Of a stretch of 64,000 bases of DNA, positions 21,801 to 33,088 are shown in pieces. The position numbers were made by a program, and so were the translations under genes. The stretch's first letter is position 1. Each line of letters opens with the position of its first letter. The notes below the pieces were generated by a model. It saw nothing but the letters and a program-made list of their open reading frames with translations. It searched no databases and was not told the origin of the DNA. The stretch covers positions 186,001-250,000 of the forward strand of contig JAANDG010000084.1 in assembly GCA_036852015.1 (NCBI GenBank), written 5' to 3'. The stretch is from Pelodera strongyloides. Taxonomy: Eukaryota; Nematoda; Chromadorea; Rhabditida; Rhabditidae.

Positions 21801-24800
21801 AAGACCGTCGCCTCACCTATGCTGCTCACCCATTACGACCCAAAGAAAGAGTTGATCCTAGTAACGGATGCTTCTCAGTATGGTTTGGGAGCTGTGTTGC
21901 TGCATCGAATGTCCGATGGCACACAGAAAGCGGTGGAGCATGCTACGAGAACTCTACTCCCGGCAGAAAAGAACTATGGTCAGATTGAGAAAGAAGGTCT
22001 TTCTATATTCTGGGCCTTGAAGAAGTTCTACAAGTACCTGATGGGTCGCAAGTTCACTCTGGTTACAGATCACAAACCACTCGTGTCGATCTTTGGTTCA
22101 AAAAAAGGCATCCCGGTGACAAGCGCCAACCGTTTACAACGTTGGGCTGTGTTCATCAAGGGTTTTGATTTCAAGATTGTTTTCAAACCCACTGGAGAGA
22201 TGGGATGTGCAGACGTGTTATCAAGGTTGATCGCAAACCTTGACGATGAAGCCGAAGACAAGGTCATCGCTAGAGTTGAAACGGAGTTGTTCAAAGATGA
22301 AAACTTCCGTACGATTGCAGCCCTACCCGTTACCGCGGATGTTCTGCGTGAGGCTACAGAGCAGGATTGCACGCTGAAGGTGGTCCTGAAAGCTCACAGA
22401 ACTGGTAACTGGCCCAAGAAAGGTTCAAAAGAAGTGATGCAGTTTGCCAACAGGAAATCATCACTGTCTGAATTGAACGGAATTCTTTCGTTTGGAGAAA
22501 GAATTGTGATTCCGTCCCGTTGCAAGGCACGAATTCTTCGTCAGTTGCACCAAGGGCACGCAGGAATTGTTCGAACCAAAGCACTTGCACGTACAATAGT
22601 GTACTGGCCGTTCATCGATGAAGATATCGAGAACGTGGTCAAGTCGTGTGTCAACTGCAGTCGCGCTCAGAAGATGCCGACTAAAGTTAATCTGGAAACG
22701 TGGAGCAAAGCGGATGTTCCCTGGGAACGGGTGCATGCCGACTTTGCAGGTCCATTGGAAGGCAGATACTATTTGGTGGTCGTCGACGCCTATAGTAAAT
22801 GGCCGGAGATTGTTGTGCTGGACCGAATAACGACAGCAGCAACAATTACTCATTTGATGAAGATTTTCTCACAATTCGGTATGCCAGAAACGCTGGTTAC
22901 TGATAATGGAACTCAGTTTACGAGTGCAGATTTCGCATTGTTTTGTGCCAAGAACGGTATCAAACACATGCGATCTCCTCCATACCACCCACAGTCGAAC
23001 GGACAAGCTGAACGCTTCGTCGACACATTCAAGCGAGCGTTGCTCAAATTGAAAGGGGAGGGAAGCACAGTAGAGAATCTTCAGACCTTCCTACTAACGT
23101 ACCGGATGACACCGTCTGTGAGTGTGCCCGAGGGCAAGTCGCCAGCCGAGGCATTTCTGAATCGCCGGTTGCGCACCTCGTGGGATCTGCTGAAGCCTAA
23201 GACTGAGCGGAAGATCATCAAGGATGACCGCATGGCTAATCAGTATAACAAGAAGCACGGTGCTAAGGCTAAGGTCTACCAACCTGGAGACTTGGTCTAC
23301 ATGCGTGACTACAAGGTTCCGAACAAACCTTCCTGGATGGAAGCAACAGTTGTTGCAAAGAAGGGCAATGTGTTGTATGACCTGAGGATTGAAGGGCAGA
23401 AGCACCTTATCCGTCGTCATGCAAATCAACTGAGAACACGTACTGCAGTGTCCAATGCATTCGAGACGTTGATCGATGCATTTACCATTGTCCCACAGAA
23501 AGTACCGAATCGAGAAGAGCCAGAAGAGCCTGCGATTGCGGTGACTGAACCGATAGCTGATGTCGCTGACACAGCTGAACCAGAAGCTGAACCAGAGGTT
23601 CAAGCGACCGTATCAGACGAGGACCAGGACCCCGATGATGACGATGCTGCAGCGCCGACGACTCCGATGCCGAGTCCACCTGCAGCACCACGACGTTCAA
23701 GGAGGACTACGAAGACAGTCGAGAGGATGAACATCGCCGATCCGTCTGCCAAGCGATACTAAGGATATTAAGCTTGTTTAGAGTAACGTTGTTACTAAGG
23801 GCGGAGGTGTTAGGTATTAGTATAATAACCTAAGATATTATTGTAGTTTGTAGTTTACTCATTAGCTAGTGCCTGTTAGCCACTTTGTGTGTATTACTAC
23901 TTTTGCTGTCTGTCCCTCTCGTGGGCTCACACTCTCTCGTGCCCTCCGCCGTCTAGCCTAGTCTTAGGTCCACTCTTTTGTGTGTGCCGATTATCGATCG
24001 TGCCGTGTCTAGAAAGTTCTGCCCCGGGCCGCCGCGCCGTATATAAGCTGTGGTAGAACAGTGTTCGCTGATTTGTTACTCGCTCTCTACGAGGTATTGT
24101 TGTCTACCGATATTCGTATATATTCGTATATATTGTTCTGCCCGGCTATACTAGTAAAGTATATTATTCTATTCAGTGTATTCTCTTGTATACTATTCTG
24201 TTTGTATCAGAGCTCCTCATCTGCATACATAACAGAAGCTATTTAGCAGAAAATGCGGGCTAAACGGGTACCTGGGAATGGCGGGTACTTTTTACACTAC
24301 AATACACACTCTGCTGCTTCTTACTGTGCCATGAAGTGTTCGAGTGTTATATGTCTATAATTCTATATTATTATTGTTTGTTGTGAATATTGTACGATTG
24401 ACAAACAATTGGTAAGTCTATATGCTTAGTGTTTTGTTTACTGGTTTCCCTAATAATAATAATATATTGACTGATTATATAAAGTATATAAATGTGCATC
24501 ATATAAAATGATGATGAGAAGGTTGGCAAATTAAGCCACATTTAACGATTAACTATAATAAAAGAGTAACTATTGTTTAGGTGCGAGAACAACTCGAGAA
24601 AGTGAAGCTAGGAGAGGAGGTGGAGACTAAAGTGAAGACCGAGTTGAAGAAGAGAAAGCTCATCAACGAAATGTATGTTAGGCTTGCTTAATTTGCATTT
24701 TACGGACTATCGATCAGCTGTTCAGTACACTTTATCTGAGGCCTCGTTGTGCTTTTAGGCATGTGAGTCTGGGTATCTTGTCTTGAATAAAGGAATACGA

Positions 24801-26915
24801 GAAGTGTAGATTTCTTGTTTATGGTATGTACTGAGGCCATATTCACCACTCGAATTCCCTCGGGGAAATAGTCCCTGGGGACAGAAAGTAGCATTCTAAA
24901 GTGAGAGCCGTTGGGAAAAAGACGGGGAATTTCCCATGGGGAATTGAGTGGTGAATACGTCCTCTGGAATGGTTGTCGATAACGTACTTCTCCATTTCAG
25001 AACCGTAAAGGGTGTTGTGATCGCTCGCGGACCAAACTTCTCAACAACAATTACGAAACCGGAGGTGGATTTGACACCGGAGATGATTCAGAGGTATGCG
25101 ACAAGTGACAATGTGACTGAAAAGTTTTAATGGTGTGTCTGGGTGAGATTGTAGGCTGAGAGAAAAAAAGTCGTCAAAAGTGCGGTACACTGATTATGTT
25201 TGTAGAAAGAGGAGGGAGGATTTCAGGAATCAAAACCACATTCCGCTACCGTTATGCTTGATTTTACACCATTGGTCCGTTTCGGTACATTGAGCCCTTT
25301 TCTGGCCATGTTTCTTACCTGACTTGTTCCCCTATGGTACCTCTGGGTATTACGGTATATCTGTTTAGTGGCTCATGGAAGTCAAAGGCCTTCAAGCAGT
25401 ACAACTTTGACGCGTTGGGTGTGCAGCCATCCTGTGGACATCTGCACCCGCTTATGAAGGTGAGAAGAGAGTTTGCATTTATGTTTCGTATTAATTAAGC
25501 ATAATCATAACAAATTATGTATTTATGTTTGACTTAATGTTTATGTTTTGAAATTGCGTATTGGTGCCTGTGAAAGTTCTTATTACCGCCTTAGCGAATA
25601 AGACAGCACATTGAACACATATCATATAAATGAAGAAATAATAAATGACATGGTCGCTATGGATGTAGGGTATGAGTATAGCATGGCTTCGTGTGATTTC
25701 TCGAATCTTTTTATTTTACTTATTTATATGAAGTTGTTCGACTTGTACTTTATTCTTCTAGATTTCGTTCTTCTAGATTTAATAATAATAATTTATTTCA
25801 TAAATGATATGCGCACAAAAGCCCCGACGCTAAATAAAGTGTGTGTGATTTATGTGTATTAGGTGCCATAGCATCAAAACACCCCACCAAATGCGGCCCG
25901 TCACCTCCCGATCCGTAATGCATTGTATGCAAATTAGTCTAAATCATCTCCCCAAAATTTTGAGAGGCGAAGACCTAATCTGTTCCGTGTAACAGGTGCG
26001 TGCCGAGTTCCGGCAGATCTTCTTCCAAATGGGATTCACGGAAATGGCGACGAATAAGTCAGTTCACTATTTAGCTTATTGTTAGTTGATTAGAGGTGAG
26101 CGAAATCGAAAATCGAATCAAAATCTGTAATCAAATGGTTGTATTCCAACGTGCCTGCTTACGTGTCATATGCCTTGCTAGCGCGCGATAACGCTACCAT
26201 AGTTTCGGTTTGATCCGAGAGCCCTGTTTTCCAGTTTTCACCCTGGACTTGGTCTTAGACCAAAAACTGAAATTCTTTTGGTCTAATTAGTGAAAAGACC
26301 ATATTTCATAATATCTGCGAAAATTTCAGATAAAAATATCAAATTGCACGAAATTTATGACCAAATATGTCCTCATATATTTTGTGGATGATGAGAATTT
26401 GTCACCGTCAAAACTGATTTTAACATGTATCTCATCTCCTCCACCTGACTGGAGAGTTCGCGGAGTTCTCTCCCGTAGTCGGGGCCACTCCTTTTAGGGT
26501 TTATTCCAATTGTTTATTTGTGTACGCAGTTGATTGCTCATTCAGATATGTGGAGAGTTCATTCTGGAACTTTGATGCTCTCTTCCAGCCACAACAACAT
26601 CCGGCAAGAGATGCGCATGACACTTTCTTTGTTTCCGGTCGGTTTTGCATTCTTTTCAAAGTCTTCTCGGGCCTACAGATTGGCAGTGTCGAGACCACCA
26701 TGCTACCTATAGAAGAAACATTGGCAATTTTGTTGTATTCTTCCCACCCGATAGACTAGTACCTGGCCGCCAGTGTTCTTAGATAATGACTCATTGAAAC
26801 ATTAGCAAACAAAGGGCTAGCACGAATAAAAAATATCGTTCAAAGAGTTATTGGGTCTTGTATTCATGACAACTAATGGCTGATACCATTATTTTTATTC
26901 ATAATAATAATAATA

Positions 26916-27005
<90 letters not shown>

Positions 27006-27998
27006 TTTTTTTTTTTTGTGCTGTAGATCATTTGCATAAGCGGCGCTTTTCCAGACCCTGCTCTGAGCACCAAGTTCCCCGAGGACTATTTGGAGCGAGT
27101 GAAGACTGTGCATTCTAAGGGAGGATTTGGATCTGTGGGGTAGGGTTTTCTATCCTTTACTCTTTTAGGATTAGTGATGTCGTCACTTTATTTTACCATT
27201 AATTTTGTGGATTGGTAGATTTTCTTCGTGTCTTCCAGACAGCCACACTGAAACTGTTTTATTGTTTTGTCTACGGTGGACTACGTGTTATTTGACTCGA
27301 ATTCTTGTGCAAATTGCACACTAATTTTATTTATAGTTTATATATGATTGGGTGAAATGCGGAGGTATCGCAACTTTTGGTAATTACTGTAATTTAAGTA
27401 TCTTTGTGTCAATTGCTGTCTTCTTTCCAGATACAACTATGACTGGAAATTGGAAGAGGCGCAGAAGAATGTCCTTCGCACACATACGACAGCAGTCTCG
27501 GCCAGACAACTTTATCAACTGGCGCAAGATGTAAGCATTTCTGTTTCTCAACGGTTAAATGTTTAAAGCGAAATACCGGCCGGTTTTTGAAACGCATCGT
27601 TGCACCAACGTTCTTACGCGTCATGTGCAAATGAGCATAATTTAGCATAACAAGTAGGCCCCAATTAGACCCTAATTCGCATAAATACATAGGAATGCAG
27701 TTGTCCACGATGCGTTTCAAAAACCGGCCGGAATTTCGCTTCTAGGTTAAAGCTGGAACTGTTCCCTGTAGTCGTTTTCGGATACAATTACACTTATGTG
27801 CTGCACCTCCTTATATGTATAATGGAAAGTTGATAGCACAAGTTATCATGTGAATAAATAGTCATAATTACCCTGCACTTTATTTCGCCTCCTGTGAGTA
27901 GAGCAAAAATAGTTTCGTGTTTTCTGTACTGTTGCAAGATTGTCTTATTGTTAGTTTATTCATTTATATTTAACTTTTAAAAGTAGCCGCGTGACTGT

Positions 27999-28058
<60 letters not shown>

Positions 28059-28059
28059 T

Positions 28060-28095
<36 letters not shown>

Positions 28096-30449
28096 TTTTT
28101 TCTCCTTTTGCTGGAATAAAGTGCAAAGTAATGGAATTAGGCTATTATTTATTCACGTGCGTGCTTGTGAAATAAACATATCACTAGGTTTTTGCTTAAA
28201 AGAGGGTATGTTTCAACTGGTTTATTAGAAACGCTTTTATGAGTTGTCCATGTTGATTACGTGTCCCCTCTCAGGGCTTCAAGGATTCCAAGATGTTCTC
28301 GATCGACCGTGTCTTCCGTAACGAGACGCTGGACGCCACTCATCTGGCTGAGTTCCATCAGGTTGGACGTTAGACCGAATTTCGCCTTTCGCCAACCAAT
28401 TTATTGTGCATACAGTGCGAATACCACTTCACTCGGACGTACAATCATCAGAAATAAGAATACACGCAATTCCACTTCAATAGGAGTGCATTGGTATATT
28501 CTGATGAAAAAAATGAATTTTTCACAATGTATTTATGGTGGGCAATGGTTTCTGGTGATGTATGATGACCCTTATTGTCAAATGGAAACTTTGCATTTAT
28601 TGTACTATGTACAAAAAAAGTTTATTGTACTATGTACATGTACTATGTACAAAAAAAGCTTTCCAATATATGTTTGTTATTGTATCGTTTGTGATCAGAG
28701 GCCATATTCACCACTCCCATTCCCTCGGGGAAATATTCCCTGGGGATAGAAAATAATACGTGAATACTGCCTCTGATGATTTACGATTTTGTTTTTTGTT
28801 GATCATCTTGATTTGTTGAGGTGGAGGGTGTGATCGCCGAAAAGAACCTCTCACTCGCTCATCTTATTGGAATATTCACCGAATTCTTCAAGAAACTAGG
28901 TTGGTGATTCTTTCTATCTCGCTGTTTTTACACTATTTGTTACTCAAACAAAGCTTACGTTTGTTCACACGTTTTATTAGCAAACGTTTTTTTTTGTCTT
29001 TTCTGAAAACCGACCACATACGATGCAACGTTAGACTTTTATTTTCATCTGTGTGAGTTGTGTGAGTTAGTGACCATTAACCGTCTGTTCTACTCACTGT
29101 TTTTACAATGACAAGAAGTGAACAAAGATTCCCAATGGGGAAGAGCCGAGCACTGAATCCTTCAGGTTTTACCTGTTGTGAGGTTGGCAAATGCCCCCGA
29201 CGAAGGGAGAGGTGTTTCATTGCGCGCTCCGCAGAGAAGGCTTTTGCATATTAGATTAGATCTCAATATTATCTTTTGTATCTAAAGCTTGAATCATATT
29301 TGCAGGAATTGAGGACCTCCGCTTCAAACCCACCTACAACCCGTACACTGAGCCATCGATGGAGATTTTCGCCTTCCATCAGGTGAGAAAGAATATAATG
29401 ATTAGAAAATATATGTTTGTTTCTGTCTCTGTAGAATAGAGTAGAAACCTTCTCCAAATTGGTATTTAGTAATTTGATGTGGAAGAAATGTATTAGGTTA
29501 GATCAGCAGAGAGGAGAACTCTGCACCGAGAACCCATTTTAACTTTATCAATAGAGCGAAGGTTATATTCATTCAACCAAACAACTGTCTGTCGTTTGAA
29601 GGGGAAGTTTTTTATTTTTTTATGGTGTTTCAATGTCAACATTTTGTTTATCTTAGCATGTTTCAAACCAAAGTGATTAGGCGTAGTAATGTATGTCGAT
29701 AGTTTGTTCTTTAGCCCGGTGAGAAAGATAAAAATCAAACGAATAAAAATAAAAATGATCTATTGCAAACTATGGTTTTCGAATACGTAACCAAATTCGC
29801 TGCGGCTCATTTCATAAGCAAACATTGTGCATTGTACTGTACCGCTCTCGAATAAAGGTGCTCTCTCTTGAAGCGTAAAATATGTATTTATTTATTTATG
29901 CACACTTTTTGCAGGGTCTAAACAAGTGGGTGGAGATTGGTAATTCTGGTATGTTCCGTCCCGAGATGCTCCTTCCGATGGGACTTCCAGCCGATGTCAA
30001 CGTGGCTGGATATGGACTATCACTCGAACGGTCACTCACTTTTAGAGCTAATTGTCTTATCTAGGGTATTCTCTATTCACCTAGTCGGGGTATTTATGTA
30101 TGCTTGGAGAGTGTGTTTTGATAACGTTACAGTGATAGAACCGCCGCTTTACGATGTTGGACAAGCATAGTTATTTGCATAACTACGCGGGAATGCAGCT
30201 TCCAACTTACGTTTCAAAAACCGGTTGTTATAGTGCTTTAACCTTATGCGGAAGGTTGGCGATAGTGGATTCTGTAAAGTTTTTGAGCGATTTGCTAAAT
30301 TTGCTTGTACGTCTGGAATTTTGATTGAAAGTTTCAGGCCGACTATGATCCGTTTTGGAATCGATAACATCCGTGACCTGTTCGGTCCAAAGGTCGATCT
30401 TCAGATGATCTACGATGCACCGATCTGTCGTCTGGATAAGAAGGACTAA
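15818..30449 (+). CDS. fars-1: Phenylalanine-tRNA ligase alpha subunit with N-terminal GST-C/eEF1B-like extension
   Basis: Catalytic subunit of cytosolic (alpha-beta)2 PheRS, which charges tRNA-Phe. Eighteen exons: 15818-15870, 16184-16306, 16867-16989, 17194-17317, 17795-17932, 18846-18968, 24581-24672, 25001-25093, 25369-25459, 25996-26057, 26546-26637, 27055-27139, 27431-27530, 28275-28361, 28821-28899, 29306-29382, 29915-30030, 30338-30449; all phases agree, 589 aa. Residues 100 onward match FARSA throughout: winged-helix start ([12 protein letters not shown]), [19 protein letters not shown], class II motif 2 ([17 protein letters not shown]), [14 protein letters not shown] and motif 3 ([14 protein letters not shown]). 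The first ~90 residues are extra. They contain [21 protein letters not shown] and [12 protein letters not shown], the pattern of the GST-C-like domain of eEF1B subunits. A second ATG at about 16938 would give a normal-length FARSA. Confidence 0.93.
16620..16806. repeat. Repeat family B, diverged copy
   Basis: It retains GCCCATCTCCGGAATTCGG, CCCATCTCCAAATTTACGC and the GAAATTATAC..CCCTGACC end of the family. In FARSA intron 2. Confidence 0.6.
17377..17546. repeat. MITE family A variant, near-perfect hairpin
   Basis: Termini TTAAAGCGAAATGCTAGCC and GGCTAGCATTTCGCTTTAA. The inner arms (GTATCCTATGCTAATTTG and its inverse) pair almost fully around a short centre. The outermost 13 bases match family A while the inner sequence differs, so it is a distinct subfamily. 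In FARSA intron 4. Confidence 0.8.
17955..18265. repeat. Repeat family B copy split by a MITE A insertion
   Basis: The left half (AATCATCTCCGGAAGGGC to CGTTTCCACCCTTC) and the right half (GACGCTCATCTCCAAATG) together follow the order of an intact family B unit. They are separated by a complete family A element (18072-18235). In FARSA intron 5. Confidence 0.75.
18072..18235. repeat. MITE family A copy, nested in family B
   Basis: Termini GAGCGAAATACCGGCCGG and GCGGCCGGTATTTCGCTTTA. It is inserted into an older family B repeat. Confidence 0.85.
19414..20949 (+). CDS. gag-pr: Gag plus aspartic protease of the Ty3/Gypsy element
   Basis: 511 codons from the ATG at 19414 ([12 protein letters not shown]); the frame is open about 87 bases further upstream without ATG. 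The N-terminal region is predicted coiled coil, followed by a capsid-like helical part. There are two zinc knuckles near residues 306-340: the first is irregular ([15 protein letters not shown]2CX5HX2C) and the second is canonical ([14 protein letters not shown]). The retropepsin active site is [12 protein letters not shown], with LLGLDWL downstream. The frame stops at TGA just after the protease-RT linker begins and overlaps the next frame by about 22 bases. Confidence 0.85.
   Translation: MSDMEEMLRAMQRSLDTLCKSVETVQKSQNALQQTQLSANERLSNLEESASRTSELTEQQIARQAQARNEVNEVDEGQQVPLTAEARGMLDMLHKNVPMFAYDAEHGASFADWYKRQEKFIEVHAAVVPEDVRINFLLSRLHAEQEKEFLLRCLPKLPENMSLAEVVEQLNVVFISKISLFRRRLACLHLDQEPIADYSAHIARVNGTCQDFSFSELSEDQFRVLMYINSLRNPEHAEVHDWLVSELDRSPEMTLNDVAKAVNRYRERKQNKNKNCSAAIHRVNGPPHREHKREWNSPQVKCKSCGRDSGHRSCPAKGVTCHSCGRRGHYAVVCPQGNNSKRKRGEVNKRVHEVTSKSVGRRFVQVLMNGQKVRLQLDTGSDITLISEATWKVLGMPSLTSPSTAATAANGEQLELYGYFECKASYQGEHIDRARVHVTARMNLLGLDWLECFPSLRSMMDAVCNRVSSNPSVEMSEIERSESCVEQLRRQFSDVFSTDLGLCRKTKACLH
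20925..23762 (+). CDS. pol: Pol: reverse transcriptase, RNase H, integrase
   Basis: Open from 20925 (first possible non-ATG start GTG at 20937), -1 relative to the gag-protease frame; about 940 codons. RT motifs: [29 protein letters not shown] and the catalytic YLDD in [11 protein letters not shown]. RNase [15 protein letters not shown] and [13 protein letters not shown]. Integrase zinc site: HQGHAG...SCVNC; DDE core: [21 protein letters not shown] and [12 protein letters not shown]. The C-terminus is acidic and Pro-rich and ends [14 protein letters not shown]...KRY. Apart from the frame break between protease and RT, I see no internal stop, so the copy looks young. Confidence 0.9.
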   Translation, partial: KDQGVPPLKPGKKKTFCPKRTVPFHYKECVEKELDRLEHLGVIERVTFAEWAAPILCVRKPNGTVRVCADFSTGLNDALEDYAHPIPTAEDIMTTLNGGTIFSTLDFKDAYLQVELEEDSKSLLVINTHRGLYRYNRLCFGVKTAPGIFQQIMDAMLSGLEGCCAYLDDVIVSGKNVQEHNRNLKACMKRISEYGFHINFEKCTFAAREIKYLGMIVSAEGRKSDPAKIAPILKMPEPKDVSQLRSFVGKINYYGRFLKDLHKLRAPFDALLKKGVKWEWSAECQKAFDEVKKTVASPMLLTHYDPKKELILVTDASQYGLGAVLLHRMSDGTQKAVEHATRTLLPAEKNYGQIEKEGLSIFWALKKFYKYLMGRKFTLVTDHKPLVSIFGSKKGIPVTSANRLQRWAVFIKGFDFKIVFKPTGEMGCADVLSRLIANLDDEAEDKVIARVETELFKDENFRTIAALPVTADVLREATEQDCTLKVVLKAHRTGNWPKKGSKEVMQFANRKSSLSELNGILSFGERIVIPSRCKARILRQLHQGHAGIVRTKALARTIVYWPFIDEDIENVVKSCVNCSRAQKMPTKVNLETWSKADVPWERVHADFAGPLEGRYYLVVVDAYSKWPEIVVLDRITTAATITHLMKIFSQFGMPETLVTDNGTQFTSADFALFCAKNGIKHMRSPPYHPQSNGQAERFVDTFKRALLKLKGEGSTVENLQTFLLTYRMTPSVSVPEGKSPAEAFLNRRLRTSWDLLKPKTERKIIKDDRMANQYNKKHGAKAKVYQPGDLVYMRDYKVPNKPSWMEATVVAKKGNVLYDLRIEGQKHLIRRHANQLRTRTAVSNAFETLIDAFTIVPQKVPNREEPEEPAIAVTEPIADVADTAEPEAEPEVQATVSDEDQDPDDDDAAAPTTPMPSPPAAPRRSRRTTKTVERMNIADPSAKRY
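23797..23807 (+). other. Polypurine tract
   Basis: AAGGGCGGAGG directly precedes the LTR. It is the expected plus-strand primer for reverse transcription. Confidence 0.8.
23808..24234 (+). repeat. 3' LTR of the Ty3/Gypsy element
   Basis: It begins TGTTAGGTATTA and ends ACATAACA, with the short inverted ends TGTTA/TAACA. A TATATAA box at 24040 in a GC-rich setting marks the likely U3 promoter. The body (CTCTCGTGCCCTCCGCC and CTGCCCCGGGCCGCCGCG) is much richer in GC than the host intron. Confidence 0.85.
24835..24966. repeat. Repeat family D copy 1
   Basis: Imperfect hairpin with ends GAGGCCATATTCACCACTC and GAGTGGTGAATACGTCCTC. The inner part is CCCTCGGGGAAATA and CAGAAAGTAGCATTCTAAAG. Other copies are at 28697 and 57738. 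Confidence 0.8.
26901..27017 (+). repeat. (ATT)n microsatellite and T run before FARSA exon 12
   Basis: About 100 bp of ATT/TTA triplets, then some 14 T. It ends 37 bases upstream of exon 12, so it forms part of the acceptor region. Confidence 0.95.
27563..27742. repeat. MITE family A copy
   Basis: Termini TTAAAGCGAAATACCGGCCG and CGGCCGGAATTTCGCTT. It begins 32 bases after the donor of FARSA exon 13. Confidence 0.9.
28002..28093 (+). repeat. (GT)n microsatellite
   Basis: About 90 bp of GT dinucleotides with two single-base interruptions, in FARSA intron 13. Confidence 0.95.
28697..28776. repeat. Repeat family D copy 2, shortened
   Basis: GAGGCCATATTCACCACTCC, CCCTCGGGGAAATATTCCC and GTGAATACTGCCTCTG match family D but the middle section is missing. 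In FARSA intron 14. Confidence 0.75.
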
Positions 30450-33025
30450 GGAACTGGGTTATGGGTTGTAGTTTGTAGTTTGTACCCTGGACTCTGGACT
30501 GGTTATATTCTATAGTTTGTGATGTGGGTTATAAATCTAACGTTGGTCTGTAGTGCTGGATACTATCCCTCCCCGGTTGTTCGCACGTTTCAATTTATCT
30601 TTGGTAGTCTGTACTTTACTTGTGTAAGAATAGAAAGAAGGTTAGCGCCTAGCCGAGAGCTAGAAATTGGTTCTAGGTTCGGAAGATAAGATTTTGATTT
30701 AATCCTGATTGCAACCTTTTTGTCTTCTACCATCTACTATGTTTTCCCCTTTTAGTCATGTTCCTGGTGTTTAGAATATAAAGTTAGATCGCATGTTAAA
30801 CGCCTAACTTAATGAATCTTTGATCATCTTTGTTATTAACTGCATGAGTTTATGTGCACGTTGTTGCCTTTCTTGTTATAGGGGCCCATTCCATTTTTCT
30901 GCGTTGTTGTTTTTTATGATAATAAATAACTTGTTGTTTGTTTTAGTTTTGAATATTGGCGTATTTGTGTCATAGAACATGCGAGGAAGAATAGAAGAAC
31001 TATGTGTGTCGGAGGTAAATAAGAGGAGCTTATTGTTAGAGAGTGCTTCTTTATTCAAGCATGTTATACAGAATATTGTACAAAATTAATTTGTTTCACG
31101 TTTCACCGGGCCCGATGAGGTTTACAAGATGGTAAATTGCTCTTTCAAAAAATCTAGCTATAGATTCCCACTTTTTACATAGTAAGTTTGCTAATTTTGA
31201 AGCAATATTTTTCTCTGTTGCGATAAAGGTGAAAAAGTGGGGATATAGGATGAGTCCGGAATGCGCTTTTGTTAAGAAGTAGGGATATACATACGACGAG
31301 AGTCTTTGTATGCTGTAATGTATATGTGTTATGTGTGGCAATGCCGCTGAGTTTTTGTAAGGTCCTTTCAATTTTCATCCTCAATTTATAACTAAACACT
31401 GGGTTAGGACATATCGTCTGTGATGCTGGTAGGTTAATAATAGATTTATTGAATACATAATAAACATAATAGGTTCTTTTCACCTTATAATCACTAGCTT
31501 TCGCACTATATTGACATGATTGGCATTGGCATGGCGTATTACGTATGTACATATGTGGCATACGTGTCAACTCGCGAAATACTGTATTCCAAGTTCCAAG
31601 TATCCCAAAAATGTCCGTTTTTCTGTCAATGCTACCGTATTTTTGCACAAAACCTGCATGTTTAATAGGAAAAATTAAGAAAATAGGGTAGTTTTTAAGC
31701 ATACTTGAAAACGGATGTGGACTAGGACTAGATATCATTCTCCATCAAATATATGGGTATGCTAAAATAACTCACAACCTGCGGAGGAGGATATGATACA
31801 GATTCAAACGTACAGGAATAACACGCAAGATAAGGAACGGTTTTGCAATACTCTCCTAAACTCCTAATGTATATTACCTTAGCTGACTGCTCGAATGTCA
31901 GTCAATCTAACTAGTCACCTAGTACCAACACGCTAAGTTTTCCCAACACGCTAAGTTTTCCTTACAAGGAGTGCAAACCTGCTAACCCTCTTTTTTGGAT
32001 GTGGTACCTTTCGGCATCATCAGGACAAGGAATAAACACCTGTAATCAAAACACTATATTGGACTAAAGGCATAGCACACGGGAAGAAACCATTATGTTA
32101 ACATTTTTTATAAATACAGGTAGCTTATAGGTCCTAGGCACCGGTAGTTTCAGGTGTAACAAAACCGGCTCTCTTTTTTGTGGTTCTGGTCCTAACACTA
32201 ACAGGGTCATGACTGGGGTGGGTTCCCGCGGGAAGGGCGGAGCCCCCACCTGGGAGGGGTTAGTTCCCGGGTAGCGAAGGAAGGCAGTGTTGGGCAGTCC
32301 CTTTATGTTCCCTCAATTGCCCGCCAAATGCTAACCACTTTATTGATAATAATCGGATCTACTGGATTTTACACGATATATGGTAGGTGGCTTTTGTGAT
32401 TTTAAAGCGGTATAGGAGTCCGTTTTTGAAGCGGATCTTGGATAATTGCATTTCCATGCGATATATGCAAATGAGCTCACTTAGCACAAATGCATAGCAA
32501 TGCAGTACCCCATCATACGTTACAAAAGCAGGATGTTCTTCGACTGTTAACTCTGTTAACGTTATTACTTTTTATGCCTGAGGTTGGGCAAGCTTATATC
32601 TCAGCTCTCCTATTTGCGCCCATGTGCCTTTTTGAAAGTCAGTAAACTTCTTCATTTCTACTTTTGCTGAATTCTAGCTTCTGTCGATTGGAATAGCTGA
32701 TATAGATCTCTAAAACTGACCTTTCGTTCACTGTTTTTCTCCTTTTTAATGCTTCCAACTCATGGTGCAAGAATCCTTTGATGCTTTGATACCAGATTTT
32801 GATATACGTATATTCGACTTATGGTTGGAGGTTGTAGCCACCAACACTTTGTGATAACTGTGAAAGTTGGCTAATTATACGACTGCGACGCGTTCCATTG
32901 ATGGTAACCGTTTTATTGTACAAGATTCAACTAACTGTAATCCAGTGCAATTTTCTCTTTTTGTGGATACTGTATTCACATGCAAGGAAGATGTTATGTA
33001 TAGGGAACTGTGATACTTCAATAAA

Positions 33026-33088
<63 letters not shown>

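Larger units (their letters stand above)
19414..24234 (+). mobile_element. Ty3/Gypsy LTR retrotransposon, 5' LTR missing
   Basis: Same-strand insertion in FARSA intron 6. Gag, protease, reverse transcriptase, RNase H and integrase are in the Ty3/Gypsy order, followed by a polypurine tract and one LTR. I find no second LTR upstream between 18969 and 19414, so the element is 5' truncated or its first LTR has been lost. No target-site duplication can be assigned. Confidence 0.9.

Noticed and set aside
20242..23700. Antisense open frames across the retroelement
   Set aside because: They are shadows of the long coding frames on the plus strand, with no motifs of their own.
26873..27118. Open frames of poly-Tyr, poly-Asn and poly-Ile
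   Set aside because: They are translations of the ATT microsatellite.
28007..28228. Cys/Val repeat open frame
   Set aside because: Translation of the GT microsatellite.
31175..31738. 187-codon open frame on the minus strand
   Set aside because: Composition is not protein-like, it runs through a repeat E fragment (TTCCAAGTATCCCAAAAAT) and has no family resemblance or splice context.
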